Positions 26,141 to 35,699 are shown, numbered from the stretch's first letter. The stretch is DNA of 64,000 bases from Roseovarius nubinhibens ISM (GCF_000152625.1 NZ_CH724156.1:1434966-1498965), one strand, 5' to 3'. A program made the numbers and translations. Notes: generated from the sequence alone by a model not told the origin.

Positions 26141-26599
26141 ATGACCCTGACCCCGATGCAAATCCTTCGTCTCACTCTCATTGGGGGGCTGGCTGGCGAG
26201 ATCGCCTTTGAGGCCTTTGCCTTTGGGCTGGGGCCGATCCTGACCGGGCGGGTGATGGAGCCTGCCTATCTGGTGATCGCGCTGGCGCGGCTCTTGGGGG
26301 TCGAGATCGGCTATGTCGGGGGCTGGATCGGCCATCTGATTGCGGGGCTCATTCTCTTTCCGCTCGGCTATCTCGCCTATCTGCGCCTGACACCGCCGCA
26401 GCCCTGGGCCATGGCCGGGCTGATCTGGGGGCTGATCCTCTGGGCGGTGGCGCAGGGCGTGCTGGCGCCGCTGGCGGGGCGCGGTTTCATGATGGGGTTT
26501 GTGAGCTACACCTGGGCGTCGCTCGCGGCGCATATGCTCTATGGGCTGGTGGTGGCGGGCGCGCTGCGCCGGGCCATGCCGGGGCTGACCCGGGGCTAG
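26141..26599 (+). CDS. Conserved integral membrane protein of unknown function
   Basis: About 152 residues with four predicted transmembrane segments (LTLIGGLAGEIAFEAFAFGLG; VEIGYVGGWIGHLIAGLILFPLG; AMAGLIWGLILWAVAQGVLA; YTWASLAAHMLYGLVVAGAL). No family is recognised. Starts at 26120 or 26141 are both possible; the latter has AAAGG nearby. The convergent bestrophin gene overlaps its 3' end by 4 bases. Confidence 0.6.
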   Translation: MTLTPMQILRLTLIGGLAGEIAFEAFAFGLGPILTGRVMEPAYLVIALARLLGVEIGYVGGWIGHLIAGLILFPLGYLAYLRLTPPQPWAMAGLIWGLILWAVAQGVLAPLAGRGFMMGFVSYTWASLAAHMLYGLVVAGALRRAMPGLTRG

Positions 26600-27483
26600 C
26601 TCAGGTAAAAGCCGACGGGCACCCGGGCCTCGGGCACCTCTTCGCCGAGATGCGGCGCGAGCGAGCGTTCCACCGTGCGGCACATCGCGTCGAGCGGCAG
26701 CCCGTTCACCGTTTCGCCAAAGGGATGGGCGAGCTCTTCGGTCACTTCGGCGAGGCCGAAGAACACATAGGCGATGATCGCCGAAAAGAGCGGCGCCATC
26801 CAGCCGGCGCCCTCGAGCAGGGCAAAGGGGATCAGCAGGCAGTAGAGATAGGTCGTGCGGAACACCAGAAGCGAATAGACGAAGGGCAGTGGCGTGGTGG
26901 CGATGCGTTCGCAGCCCGCCTGCGCCAGCGACATCGAGGCCAGCCGTTCGGCAAGCGCGCGGCGGGCAAAGCCATCGGGCGCAGTCGCGGCCAGATGCCG
27001 GTTGAGCGTGTTGAGCGCGGCGCAGGGCGGGTGATGGGCCTCGGCGAAGGCGGCGCTGTCGGCGGCCCAGCGGCCCGCCGAGCCATCGTCGGGCATGCGG
27101 CGCAGATGCAGCCGGTGCAGATGCAGGAAGGCCAGCGCCAGCCGCAGGGCGCGTTGCCGCGCCTCGGGGTCGGGGAGATACATTTCGACCTCGCGCCCGA
27201 GCGAGCGCATGTCGGCCACCAGCCCGCCCCAGAGGCGGCGGCCCTCCCACCAGCGGTCATAGGCGGCGTTGTTGCGAAAGCCGAGAAAGAGCGACAGCGC
27301 GAGGCCAAAGACCGCGAAGGGCGCGGCATTGGTATGGGGCAGGCGCAAGAGCGCGCCGTCGATCCAGACCACCAGCGCGGCAAAACCCGTGGCGAAGAGA
27401 ATGCGCGGCAGGATGCGCGGCAGCACGGAGCCGCGAATGGCGAACATCAGTTCCAGCAATCCGGGTTTGTCGCGGACAATCAT
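26596..27483 (-). CDS. Bestrophin-like (UPF0187/YneE) membrane protein
   Basis: The 295-residue protein contains FLGFRNNAAYDRWWEGRRLWG and VTEELAHPFGETVNGLPLDAMC, hallmarks of bacterial bestrophin homologs, which form pentameric ion channels. Four hydrophobic segments are visible. The start at 27483 is set by AAGGAG 8 bases upstream. Ion selectivity cannot be told from sequence. Confidence 0.85.
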   Translation of the reverse strand: MIVRDKPGLLELMFAIRGSVLPRILPRILFATGFAALVVWIDGALLRLPHTNAAPFAVFGLALSLFLGFRNNAAYDRWWEGRRLWGGLVADMRSLGREVEMYLPDPEARQRALRLALAFLHLHRLHLRRMPDDGSAGRWAADSAAFAEAHHPPCAALNTLNRHLAATAPDGFARRALAERLASMSLAQAGCERIATTPLPFVYSLLVFRTTYLYCLLIPFALLEGAGWMAPLFSAIIAYVFFGLAEVTEELAHPFGETVNGLPLDAMCRTVERSLAPHLGEEVPEARVPVGFYLS

Positions 27484-27624
27484 CGTCGGGCTCCTTGCAG
27501 GTCTCGCCCGCGTTAGAGCCCGAAGATCATTGGCAAAACAGTTCGCAAGCGGCCTTAGCAGCCAATTTTGCGCCAAACCGGGGCGGCTGTGTTTCCGATC
27601 CGCGTCACCGGTCGCGCGGCGGGC

Positions 27625-28890
27625 TTAGCCCAACGCGCGCCAGCCGATGTCGCGGCGGTAGAACCCGCCGGGCCAGTCGATCCCCTCGACCATGCCATAG
27701 GCGCGGTCGCGGGCCTCTTGCAGCGTCGCGCCGCGGGCCGTCACGTTGAGCACCCGGCCGCCGGTGGCGACGATCTTGCCGCCCGTCTCGGCGGTGCCGG
27801 CGTGAAACACCATGTGGTGGCTGTCCTCGGGCATCGTGTCGAGCGCGCCGATGGGCGTGCCTTTTTCATAGTCCCCGGGATAGCCCAGCGCCGCCATCAC
27901 CACGGTGAGCGCGTGATCCTCGGCCCAGGTGACGCTCATCTCGTTCAGGCGGCCTTCGGCGGCGGCGTGCAGCAGGTCGAGCACCTGCGCCCCGAGCCGC
28001 ATCATCAGCACCTGGCATTCCGGGTCGCCGAAGCGGACGTTGTATTCGACGAGACGGGGCTGGCCGTCCTTGATCATCAGACCGGCATAGAGCACGCCTT
28101 GAAACGGCATGCCACGGCGGGCCATTTCGGCCATGGTCGGTTTGACGATCTGCTCCATGGCGATGGCTTCGATCTCGGGGCTGAGCACCGGGGCGGGGGA
28201 ATAGGCGCCCATGCCGCCGGTGTTGGGGCCGGTGTCGCCGTCGCCCACCCGTTTGTGATCCTGCGCGGTGCCGACCGACAGGATGTTCTCGCCATCGCAG
28301 AGCACGAAGAGAGAGGCCTCTTCGCCCTCCATGAACTCTTCGATCACCACTTCGGCCCCGGCGCCGCCAAAGGCCCCGCCGAACATGTCGTCGATGGCGG
28401 CGAGCGCCTCGTCTTCGGTCATGGCGATGATGACGCCCTTGCCGGCGGCGAGACCGTCGGCCTTGATCACGATGGGCGCGCCCTTGGCCCGGACATGGGC
28501 GCGGGCGGCTTCGGCCTCGGTGAAATGGCCATAGCCTGCGGTGGGGGCGTTGGCCGCATCGCAGATTTCCTTGGTAAAGCTTTTCGAGGCTTCGAGCCGT
28601 GCCGCGCCCTCGGAGGGACCAAAGCAGAGCAGCCCGGCCTCGCGCAGCCGGTCGGCCACACCCACGGCGAGCGGCGCTTCGGGGCCGACGATCACGAAGT
28701 CGATGGCGTTTTCCTCGGCAAAGGTCACCACCGCGCCGCCATCCATGATGTCGAGCTTGGCGCAGTCGGCGATCTGAGCGATGCCGGCATTGCCGGGGGC
28801 CACGATGAGCCGGTCGCATTTCGGGTTCTGTTTCACGGCCCAAGCGAGGCTGTGTTCGCGCCCGCCGCTGCCAAGGATCAGAATGTTCAT
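27625..28890 (-). CDS. purD: Phosphoribosylamine-glycine ligase
   Basis: PurD makes glycinamide ribonucleotide in purine synthesis. The 421-residue protein begins MNILILGSGGREHSLAW and has GPEAPLAVGVAD, the ATP-grasp core (GAPIVIKADGLAAGKGVI) and VRFGDPECQ. ATG 28890 is the family start; the open frame extends upstream to 29247 over non-homologous sequence. It is divergent from the DJ-1/PfpI gene. Confidence 0.95.
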   Translation of the reverse strand: MNILILGSGGREHSLAWAVKQNPKCDRLIVAPGNAGIAQIADCAKLDIMDGGAVVTFAEENAIDFVIVGPEAPLAVGVADRLREAGLLCFGPSEGAARLEASKSFTKEICDAANAPTAGYGHFTEAEAARAHVRAKGAPIVIKADGLAAGKGVIIAMTEDEALAAIDDMFGGAFGGAGAEVVIEEFMEGEEASLFVLCDGENILSVGTAQDHKRVGDGDTGPNTGGMGAYSPAPVLSPEIEAIAMEQIVKPTMAEMARRGMPFQGVLYAGLMIKDGQPRLVEYNVRFGDPECQVLMMRLGAQVLDLLHAAAEGRLNEMSVTWAEDHALTVVMAALGYPGDYEKGTPIGALDTMPEDSHHMVFHAGTAETGGKIVATGGRVLNVTARGATLQEARDRAYGMVEGIDWPGGFYRRDIGWRALG

Positions 28891-29038
28891 CAGGCGGTCC
28901 CCTACCGTTCGGTCCTCATTTGGCGCCTGAATAGGCGCGCGGGCGCGCGGAGGCAAGGCTGAGGGCCCTTTGTGCGGAACATCGCGGGCCGCGCCGGGTT
29001 GGAAGAGATGAAAGTCATCACCGACGAAAGGAAATCCC

Positions 29039-29599
29039 ATGCCTGATATCAAATCCGCCAAGATCGCCATTCTCGCCACCAATGGCTTTGAGCAATCCGA
29101 GCTTGAGCAGCCGCGCGACGCGCTGCGCGAGGCGGGCGCAGAGGTGCATGTGATCTCGCCCGATGGGCAGGACATTCGCGGCTGGGAAGGCCCCGATTGG
29201 TGCCGCACCGTCGAGGTCGACCGCAAGCTGTCGGAGGTGAACTCCACCGATTACGATGCGCTGGTGCTGCCCGGCGGGCAGATCAACCCGGACCTGCTGC
29301 GCGTCAATGACGAGGCGCTGTCGTTCATCCGGGCCTTCTGGCAGGCGAAGAAGGTGATCGGGGCAATCTGCCATGCGCCCTGGCTGTTGATCGAGGCGGG
29401 CATCGCGGAGGGCCGCGACATGACCTCCTATCATTCGATCAAGACCGATGTGAAAAACGCCGGGGCCAATTGGACCGATGCCGAGGTCGTCACCGATCAT
29501 GGTCTGGTCACCAGCCGCAACCCCGACGATCTGCCGGCCTTCTCGAAAAAGCTCATCGAAGAGATCGAGGAAGGCCGCCACGATCAGCGCGCCGCGTGA
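29039..29599 (+). CDS. DJ-1/PfpI-family glutamine-amidotransferase-like protein
   Basis: The 186-residue protein has the nucleophile elbow AICHAPWLL with Cys111 and an upstream acidic residue in NGFEQSE, as in YhbO/PfpI proteins. Relatives act as glyoxalases or deglycases, or as stress proteases; the exact activity is open. ATG 29039 has AAAGGAAA upstream. It is probably a stress-protective cytosolic enzyme. Confidence 0.88.
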   Translation: MPDIKSAKIAILATNGFEQSELEQPRDALREAGAEVHVISPDGQDIRGWEGPDWCRTVEVDRKLSEVNSTDYDALVLPGGQINPDLLRVNDEALSFIRAFWQAKKVIGAICHAPWLLIEAGIAEGRDMTSYHSIKTDVKNAGANWTDAEVVTDHGLVTSRNPDDLPAFSKKLIEEIEEGRHDQRAA

Positions 29600-29636
29600 T
29601 CTTTTCATCTGGCGCGGGATCGGTCATTGATGGGGC

Positions 29637-31196
29637 ATGTCAGACCTGATTGATGATCCGCTTCCGGGCCAGAACATGCCCGAATACACCGTCTCGGAAA
29701 TCTCCGGCGAGGTGAAGCGCACGCTCGAAGGCAATTTCGGGCGTGTGCGCGTGCGTGGCGAGGTGGGCCGCGTGTTCAAGGCGCGGTCCGGGCATCTCTA
29801 CTATGATGTGAAGGACGACAAGAACGTCCTCGCCTGCACCACATGGAAGGGGCAGGTGGCGGGTCTGTCGGTCGAGCCTGAAGAGGGGCTCGAGGTGGTG
29901 GTGACCGGGCGGCTCACCGCCTTTGGGGCGCAGTCGAAATACAATCTCAACGTCGATGAAGTGGCCGTGGCCGGGCAGGGCGCGCTCATGGCGTTGCTGG
30001 AGAAACGGCGCAAGGCGCTGGCGGCGGAGGGGCTCTTTGATGAGGGGCGCAAGCGGCCGATCCCCTATCTGCCCGAGATCATCGGCGTCGTCACCTCGCC
30101 CTCGGGTGCGGTGATTCGCGATATTCTGCACCGGCTGCGCGACCGGTTTCCGCGCAAGGTGCTGATCTGGCCGGTGGCGGTGCAGGGGCAGAGCTCTGCC
30201 GCGGAAGTGGCCCGGGCGATTGCCGGGTTCAATGCGCTGACGCCGGGCGGGGCGCTGCCGCGGCCCGATCTGATCATCGTGGCGCGGGGCGGCGGCTCGA
30301 TCGAGGATCTGTGGGGGTTCAACGAGGAAATCGTGGTGCGCGCGGCGGCGGCGTCAGAGATCCCGCTCATCTCAGCCGTGGGCCATGAGACCGACACCAC
30401 GCTGATTGATTTTGCCTCGGACAAGCGCGCGCCGACGCCGACGGCGGCGGCGGAGCTTGCGGTGCCGGTGCGGCTCGACCTGTTGGCCTGGCTCGACGGG
30501 CAGAGCGCCCGGCTGAGCCATGCTCTGTCGAGCGGGGTCGAGCGGCGCGGTCAGCGGCTGCGCGATCTGGGACGGGCCTTGCCCCGGGTGGACAGCCTGC
30601 TCGACGGGCCGCGCCAGAGGCTCGATGTCTGGGGCGAGCGGCTTCCGGCCGCGCTCATCCGGTCGGTGCAGATGCGGCGGGTGCGGTTGTCGGATGCGGC
30701 CGGGGCGCTGCGCCCGGCGGCGCTGCGCGGCAAGCTGCGCGATCAGGGGCAGCGGCTGACACAGACCGGCGAGCGGCTTGGTCATGCGCTCGGCGCGCGG
30801 ACGGAGCGCGGGCGCGAACGCTATGATGCGATGAGCGCGCGGTTTGGCCGGGTCGAGCCGCATGAGGCGCTGCAGCGGCGGCGCGAGGATCTGACCCGGC
30901 TCAGCGACCGGTTCGGTCAGGTGGGGGCACGCCAGATCAAGGATTGGCGCGATCGGCTCGACGCGCTCGACCGGCTGCGCGAAACGCTCAGCTATAAGGC
31001 GACGCTCGAGCGGGGCTATGCGGTGGTGCGCGGCGATGGCGATCTGATCAAGAGCGCCGCCGCAGCGGGCCGGGCGCAGAATCTCGAGATCGAATTTGCC
31101 GATGGCGTGCATAAGGTCGGCCAGCCGGGGGCGCCCGCGCCCAAGAAACCGGCCAAGCCGCAGACCCCGCCCGGCGATCAGGGCAGTCTTTTCTAG
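29637..31196 (+). CDS. xseA: Exodeoxyribonuclease VII large subunit
   Basis: The 519-residue protein has an N-terminal OB fold (YTVSEISGEVKRTLEGNFGRVRVRGEV), the catalytic region with SPSGAVIRDILHRLRDRFP and VARGGGSIEDLWGFNEE, AVGHETDTTLIDFASDKRAPTPTAAAE, and a long Arg-rich coiled-coil region (about 290-450). XseA with XseB degrades single-stranded DNA. A Lys/Pro-rich tail closes it. xseB is not in the window. Confidence 0.95.
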   Translation: MSDLIDDPLPGQNMPEYTVSEISGEVKRTLEGNFGRVRVRGEVGRVFKARSGHLYYDVKDDKNVLACTTWKGQVAGLSVEPEEGLEVVVTGRLTAFGAQSKYNLNVDEVAVAGQGALMALLEKRRKALAAEGLFDEGRKRPIPYLPEIIGVVTSPSGAVIRDILHRLRDRFPRKVLIWPVAVQGQSSAAEVARAIAGFNALTPGGALPRPDLIIVARGGGSIEDLWGFNEEIVVRAAAASEIPLISAVGHETDTTLIDFASDKRAPTPTAAAELAVPVRLDLLAWLDGQSARLSHALSSGVERRGQRLRDLGRALPRVDSLLDGPRQRLDVWGERLPAALIRSVQMRRVRLSDAAGALRPAALRGKLRDQGQRLTQTGERLGHALGARTERGRERYDAMSARFGRVEPHEALQRRREDLTRLSDRFGQVGARQIKDWRDRLDALDRLRETLSYKATLERGYAVVRGDGDLIKSAAAAGRAQNLEIEFADGVHKVGQPGAPAPKKPAKPQTPPGDQGSLF

Positions 31197-31233
31197 GCCC
31201 GCGTCAAGAACGCAAACGCCCGATTCCAGCGGT

Positions 31234-31258
31234 GGAAACATTTGTTTCCCTGTTTCCC
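31234..31258. promoter_or_regulatory. Inverted repeat with extra half-site upstream of the LysR gene
   Basis: GGAAACA-TT-TGTTTCC is a perfect 7-bp dyad (31234-31249), and TGTTTCCC is repeated directly at 31251-31258. It lies 109-133 bases before the LysR start and behind xseA, a usual place for an autoregulatory operator. Confidence 0.4.
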
Positions 31259-31366
31259 GGTTAAGAACGATCCGCGATAAAACCCAGATATTGTCTGGTG
31301 GCCGCCCCAGTTGCGCCCGATTTGACGCCGATACCCAAAGCAACAGAAATACAGAGGTATCGAGCA

Positions 31367-32272
31367 ATGGATCGTCTCACCGAGATGGAAGCGTTTGCCA
31401 CGGTCGTGGATCAAGGTGGATTCACTGATGCGGCGCGGAAAATGGGGATTTCCAAATCCGCCGTATCGAAACACGTGTCGTCGCTCGAGGCGCGTCTCGG
31501 GGCGCGTCTGCTCAACCGGACGACCCGCCGCGTGAGCCCGACGGAAATCGGTCTCGCCTATTATGACCGGGCGCTGCGCGTTCTCAATGATGCGGGCGAG
31601 GCGGATGCGCTGGTCAGTTCGATGCAATCTGATCCTTCGGGTCTGCTGCGGATTTCGGTGGCGACGGATTTCGGCGTCAATCATCTGAGCCCGGTACTCG
31701 GCAGTTTCCTCGATGAATTCCCGGATATCACCGTCAATATGGTGCTCAACAACCGCTATGTAGAGCTCATCTCGGAAGGGTTCGACATGGCGATCCGCAT
31801 CGGCGAGCTCGAGGACAGCACCCTGCGGGCGCGCAAGCTCACCGAGACCACCAAGCGGATGATCGCGAGCCCGGCCTATCTCGAGAAATACGGGCGGCCG
31901 ACCAAGATCGACGATCTCAACGAGCACAAGCTCTTGCATTATTCGAGCCAGGCGGGCGGCAGTGTCTGGAAGCTCACCGCGCCGTCGGGCGAAAAGCGTC
32001 AGGTGCGCACCGCGGGCGGGCTGTCGGTCAATGACGGGCAATCGCTGCTCAACGCCGCGATCTCGGGTCTGGGCATCGCCTACCTGCCGAGCTTTCTCTA
32101 TTCCGAGGCGCTGTCCAAAGGTCTGGTCGAGGATGTGATCCCCGATCTGCCGATGGAAACCCAAGGCATCTATGCGGTCTATCCGCCGGGCCGGTTCACC
32201 CAGCCCAAGGTGCGCGCCTTCATCGATTTCCTGGTCCATGTCTTTGCCGAAAAAGGCCCGACGGACTGGTAA
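31367..32272 (+). CDS. LysR-family transcriptional regulator
   Basis: The 301-residue protein starts MDRLTEMEAFATVVDQGGFTDAA, the LysR winged helix-turn-helix (residues 1-60), followed by a periplasmic-binding-like effector domain (about 90-295). ATG 31367 has AGAGG upstream. It precedes an FMN reductase gene on the same strand, which it may control. The effector is unknown. Confidence 0.9.
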   Translation: MDRLTEMEAFATVVDQGGFTDAARKMGISKSAVSKHVSSLEARLGARLLNRTTRRVSPTEIGLAYYDRALRVLNDAGEADALVSSMQSDPSGLLRISVATDFGVNHLSPVLGSFLDEFPDITVNMVLNNRYVELISEGFDMAIRIGELEDSTLRARKLTETTKRMIASPAYLEKYGRPTKIDDLNEHKLLHYSSQAGGSVWKLTAPSGEKRQVRTAGGLSVNDGQSLLNAAISGLGIAYLPSFLYSEALSKGLVEDVIPDLPMETQGIYAVYPPGRFTQPKVRAFIDFLVHVFAEKGPTDW

Positions 32273-32305
32273 AGCTTCCCCCTCGCTCATAAGAGCCACC
32301 TTCGC

Positions 32306-32343
32306 CCCCGGCACGGTTCCCGTGTGCGGGGGTTTTGTTTGTC
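32306..32343 (+). terminator. Rho-independent terminator after the LysR gene
   Basis: A C5-rich arm (CCCCCGGCACGG) pairs with CCGTGTGCGGGGG with one mismatch or bulge, followed by TTTTGTTT. It lies about 35 bases after the LysR stop and 140 bases before the FMN reductase. Confidence 0.7.
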
Positions 32344-32479
32344 CGTGCACTATTTCTTTGATTTTCGAGGCGATTGCGCGGAGGGCGCACAGGCGCTGTG
32401 CGGTGGGTCGGGTTGCGTTGGGGGCGCGGACCGGGGCACGGTGGGGGCCAGGAAATATGCAATCACCAAGGGGCGTCCC

Positions 32480-33022
32480 ATGTCAGAACCAGTGCTACTC
32501 ACCATCAGCGGCTCGCTGCGCGAAGGGTCGTATAACCGGATGCTCTGCCGGGTCGCGGCCGAGGCCTTTGGCCCGGCGAAAGTGGTGGTGGGGGATCTCG
32601 ATCTGCCGCTCTACAATGGCGATCTGGAACAGGCCGAGGGCATCCCCGCCAAGGTGCAGCTGCTGGCCGATCAGATTGCCGGGGCTGATGCCATCGTGAT
32701 TTCGGCGCCGGAATATAACAAGGGCATCTCGGGCGTTCTCAAGAACGCGCTCGATTGGGTCAGCCGGACCGAGGGCAATGCCTTTGCGGGCAAGCCCACG
32801 GTGGTGGTCTCGGCCGCAGCGGGGCGGACCGGCGGCGAGACGGCGCAATTCATGACCATGGCCTGCCTGCTGCAGCTACAGGCGCAGATCATTTCAGGGC
32901 CGGCGGTTCTGGTGGCCGGGGCGTCGAAAGAGTTCTCGGACGCGGGCGCGCTGACCAATGACCGCTATCACGACACGCTCAAGACCCGGATGGCGGCGCT
33001 GCGCGCGGCGATCAAGGCCTGA
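32480..33022 (+). CDS. NAD(P)H-dependent FMN reductase (ChrR/YieF-like)
   Basis: The 180-residue flavodoxin-like protein has SGSLREGSYNRML (phosphate loop) and PEYNKGISGVLKNALDWVSR, typical of NADPH-dependent FMN reductases that reduce quinones or chromate. It stands between a LysR terminator and convergent dadA. It is probably a redox-protective cytosolic enzyme. Confidence 0.88.
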   Translation: MSEPVLLTISGSLREGSYNRMLCRVAAEAFGPAKVVVGDLDLPLYNGDLEQAEGIPAKVQLLADQIAGADAIVISAPEYNKGISGVLKNALDWVSRTEGNAFAGKPTVVVSAAAGRTGGETAQFMTMACLLQLQAQIISGPAVLVAGASKEFSDAGALTNDRYHDTLKTRMAALRAAIKA

Positions 33023-33032
33023 TCAAAAGGGC

Positions 33033-34274
33033 CTAATCGAACCGGGCCGGATCGTAATAGCTCATGTCGCCATTGGGTTTGCGTCCGGCGATCATGTCGG
33101 CGATCCAGCGCCCGGTTTTCGGCCCGCCGGTGAGCCCCACATGCTGATGCCCAAAGCCGAGATGCAGCCCGGTGGCACCGCGTTGGCCAATGAGCGGCAG
33201 GCTGTCCGGGGTCGACGGGCGGTGGCCCATCCATTCCTCGGCCAGCTCATACTGCAGATCGGGAAAGAGCTCTGACAGGTAGCGGCGGATCAGCGCGAAG
33301 GGCTTGGGCGAGCGGGGCGCGTCGACATGGGCGAGCTCGACCGCGCTGGTACAGCGCAGCCCGTGCTCCATCGGGTTGAAGGCACATTTTCCGGCCACCA
33401 TGATCGGATTGTTCGGCACGTGGGATGGCGATTTCAGATGCAGGTGATAGCCGCGCTCGGCCTCGAGCGGCAGCTTGATCCCGAGCTTGCGCAGGATCGG
33501 TTTCGACCAGATGCCCGCCGTCACCACCGCATGATCGCAGGGCAGCGTGCCCTGATCGGTTTCAACCGCCGTAACGCGGCCATCGCGCAGGGTGATGTCC
33601 TTGGCCGTGGCCACGAGAAACCTGCCCCCCTCAGCTTGGAAGACCTCGGCGAGTGCTTTCATATAGGCGCCGGGATTGGCGATATGGCCCTGATTGCGCA
33701 GCACCGCGAGACAGCCGATATTGGCCCCGAGCATCGGCTCGGCCTCTTGCACGGCGGCGCCTTCGATCAGCTCTGGCACATAGCCCGCGTTGCGCTTGAT
33801 CGCCCAGGCATAGCTGTCGCGCGCATAGGCGGCGCGGTCGGCATAGGCGTAGGACAGATCGCTGTCGGTGACAAACCGCGCGGCGGCGGTGCCCTGGGTC
33901 AGGGCGCGGTGCTGTTCGACACTGTCATGCAGCAGATTGTGCAGCCCCGCCGCCATCCGCTGTGTCCGTGTGTCGGTGCCCTGCGCCACATAGCGCAGGA
34001 GCCAGGGCAGCAGCCGGGGCAGGTAGCTATATTGCAAGAAAAGCGGCGCGTTCGGATCGGCGAGGCTCTTGATTCCCTGGCGGATGATACCCGGCGAATT
34101 GATCGGCGCGATGGCCCATTGCGCCAGCAGCCCGGCATTGCCATAGGACGCGCCCGCGCCGGGGCCTTCGCGGTCGATCAGCGTGACTTCATGGCCGTCG
34201 CGGCGCAGCCAGATGGCGGCGCTCAGCCCACAGATGCCGGCGCCGATAACGATGATCTTTGCAGGGGTATTCAT
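33033..34274 (-). CDS. dadA: D-amino acid dehydrogenase-like FAD oxidoreductase
   Basis: The 413-residue protein begins with the dinucleotide-binding motif IVIGAGICGLSAAIWLRRDGH and ends with the DAO-type segment EWMGHRPSTPDSLPLIG and a GHQHVGLTGGPKTG element. It resembles DadA, which oxidises D-amino acids and feeds electrons to the respiratory chain. ATG 34274 has GGGAGAGGA upstream. Substrate choice within the family is not determinable here. Confidence 0.85.
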   Translation of the reverse strand: MNTPAKIIVIGAGICGLSAAIWLRRDGHEVTLIDREGPGAGASYGNAGLLAQWAIAPINSPGIIRQGIKSLADPNAPLFLQYSYLPRLLPWLLRYVAQGTDTRTQRMAAGLHNLLHDSVEQHRALTQGTAAARFVTDSDLSYAYADRAAYARDSYAWAIKRNAGYVPELIEGAAVQEAEPMLGANIGCLAVLRNQGHIANPGAYMKALAEVFQAEGGRFLVATAKDITLRDGRVTAVETDQGTLPCDHAVVTAGIWSKPILRKLGIKLPLEAERGYHLHLKSPSHVPNNPIMVAGKCAFNPMEHGLRCTSAVELAHVDAPRSPKPFALIRRYLSELFPDLQYELAEEWMGHRPSTPDSLPLIGQRGATGLHLGFGHQHVGLTGGPKTGRWIADMIAGRKPNGDMSYYDPARFD

Positions 34275-34340
34275 GCCCGTCCTCTCCCAAGACTGCGCGC
34301 AGTTAAGCGGTCTTTGTCAGGCGGGGCAATATGGCAGCAC

Positions 34341-34376
34341 AAAAAGAAAAACCCCGCCCGAGAGGGGCGGGGTTTT
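34341..34376 (-). terminator. Strong terminator downstream of rpmJ
   Basis: AAAACCCCGCCC pairs with GGGCGGGGTTTT over about 12 bp around a short GA-rich loop. On the minus strand it is followed by TTTTTCTTTTT, an efficient tail. It ends the rpmJ transcript and could act on the plus strand as well. Confidence 0.85.
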
Positions 34377-34397
34377 CAAATCTGTCCGAGCGTTTGC

Positions 34398-34523
34398 TCA
34401 GCCCTGACGGGCTTTGAAACGGCGCTGGGTTTTGTTGATCACGTAGACGCGGCCTTTGCGGCGCACGACACGGCAATCCCGGTGCCGGTTCTTGAGCGAA
34501 CGGAGCGAGTTGCGAACTTTCAT
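34398..34523 (-). CDS. rpmJ: 50S ribosomal protein L36
   Basis: The 41-residue protein [20 protein letters not shown]... is the C-minus-type L36 (one Cys only), with [16 protein letters not shown] at the end. ATG 34523 has AGGAAAG upstream. It lies apart from ribosomal operons, which is common for this paralog in alphaproteobacteria, and is closed by a strong terminator. Confidence 0.95.
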   Translation of the reverse strand: MKVRNSLRSLKNRHRDCRVVRRKGRVYVINKTQRRFKARQG

Positions 34524-34605
34524 CGTTCTTTCCTCTGTCTGTCGCGGCGCGGGCCAGCGCCTTAGGTTACGGGCGTTTCGCACGCTTTGCGAAACAATGA
34601 AATCA

Positions 34606-34680
34606 TGGTGGGCGATACTGGGATCGAACCAGTGACCCCTTCGATGTCAACGAAGTGCTCTACCGCTGAGCTAATCACCC
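34606..34680 (-). tRNA. tRNA-Val (GAC anticodon)
   Basis: The minus strand folds as a complete cloverleaf. The acceptor stem GGGTGAT pairs with ATCGCCC with one G-T wobble. The D-arm has AGCTCAGCGGTAGAGC, the anticodon stem CTTCG/CGAAG encloses TTGACAT (anticodon GAC at 34648-34646), and the T-arm has GGTTCGATCC. Discriminator A and an encoded CCA (34608-34606) follow. It is 82 bases before rpmJ and probably in a separate transcript. Confidence 0.97.
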
Positions 34681-34835
34681 CTATGGACCTTGGTCTGGAT
34701 TCGTGCCCCTAAAAAACAGGGGCGCGGAAATCCGCGCCGCAGCGTCGCTGTCTATAAAAGGAGTCGCGGAGGTGATCAAGGGCTTTCGGTAACAGTTTTT
34801 TTCAGGCTATCCTATAAGCCAATCGGGGAGGTCGA

Positions 34836-35699
34836 ATGCCCAAGCTTGCGTATCAGTTGGAGTTTCCGAGGAAAAGGACCACGAGCGTGGTCTTTGCCTC
34901 GCCGCATTCGGCGCGGGACTATCCGCAGTGGTTTCTGGATCGGTCGCGGCTCGACGAGGTGACGATCCGGTCCTCCGAGGATGCCTATGTCGATATTTTC
35001 CTCGATTCTGCGCCACGTCTTGGCGCGCCCTTGATCTGTGCCGGCGCGCCGCGCGCCTTTATCGATCTCAACCGGGGTCCCGATGAGCTCGACCCGGCCT
35101 TGATCGAAGGGGTGCGGATGGTCGGGCATAATCCGCGCGTGGCCTCCGGGCTTGGGGTGATTCCGCGTGTGGTGGCCAATGGACAGCCTATTTATACAGG
35201 GAAATTGACCCGCGACGAGGCGATCGAGCGGATCGAGACCTATTGGCATCCCTATCACAATGCGCTCGCCCAGCAGCTCGATCAGGCCTGGGAGATGTTT
35301 GGCGAGGCCATTCTTCTCGACTGTCATTCGATGCCACATGAAGCGATGGATGCGGCGATGCACCGGGGCGGCAAACGCCCGCATGTGGTGCTCGGCGACC
35401 GGTTCGGGGCCTCGGCCGCGCCCGAGATTGTCGAGCGGGTGGAGGCGGCGTTTCAGCGCGCCGGGCTGGTCGTGGCGCGCAACGCGCCCTTTGCCGGGGC
35501 CTTTGTCACACAGAATTACGGGCGGCCCTCGCGGGGGCGGCATGCGGTGCAGATCGAGATTGACCGGGCGCTCTATATGGACGAGCGGCGGATCGCGCCG
35601 AACCAGAATTTCGAGGCCTTCCGCGCCATGATGCGCGATATTCTGGCAGAGTTGGCGGATATTGGCCGACCGGTGCAGCAGACGCTGGCGGCGGAATAA
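34836..35699 (+). CDS. N-formylglutamate amidohydrolase family protein
   Basis: The 287-residue protein has SPHSARDYP, DLNRGPDELD and LLDCHSMP, the Zn-site and catalytic motifs of the HutG/N-formylglutamate amidohydrolase family. Members release formate from N-formylglutamate or act on related formyl or acyl amino acids. It is not with other hut genes here, so the substrate is uncertain. GGGGAGG precedes the ATG. Confidence 0.88.
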   Translation: MPKLAYQLEFPRKRTTSVVFASPHSARDYPQWFLDRSRLDEVTIRSSEDAYVDIFLDSAPRLGAPLICAGAPRAFIDLNRGPDELDPALIEGVRMVGHNPRVASGLGVIPRVVANGQPIYTGKLTRDEAIERIETYWHPYHNALAQQLDQAWEMFGEAILLDCHSMPHEAMDAAMHRGGKRPHVVLGDRFGASAAPEIVERVEAAFQRAGLVVARNAPFAGAFVTQNYGRPSRGRHAVQIEIDRALYMDERRIAPNQNFEAFRAMMRDILAELADIGRPVQQTLAAE

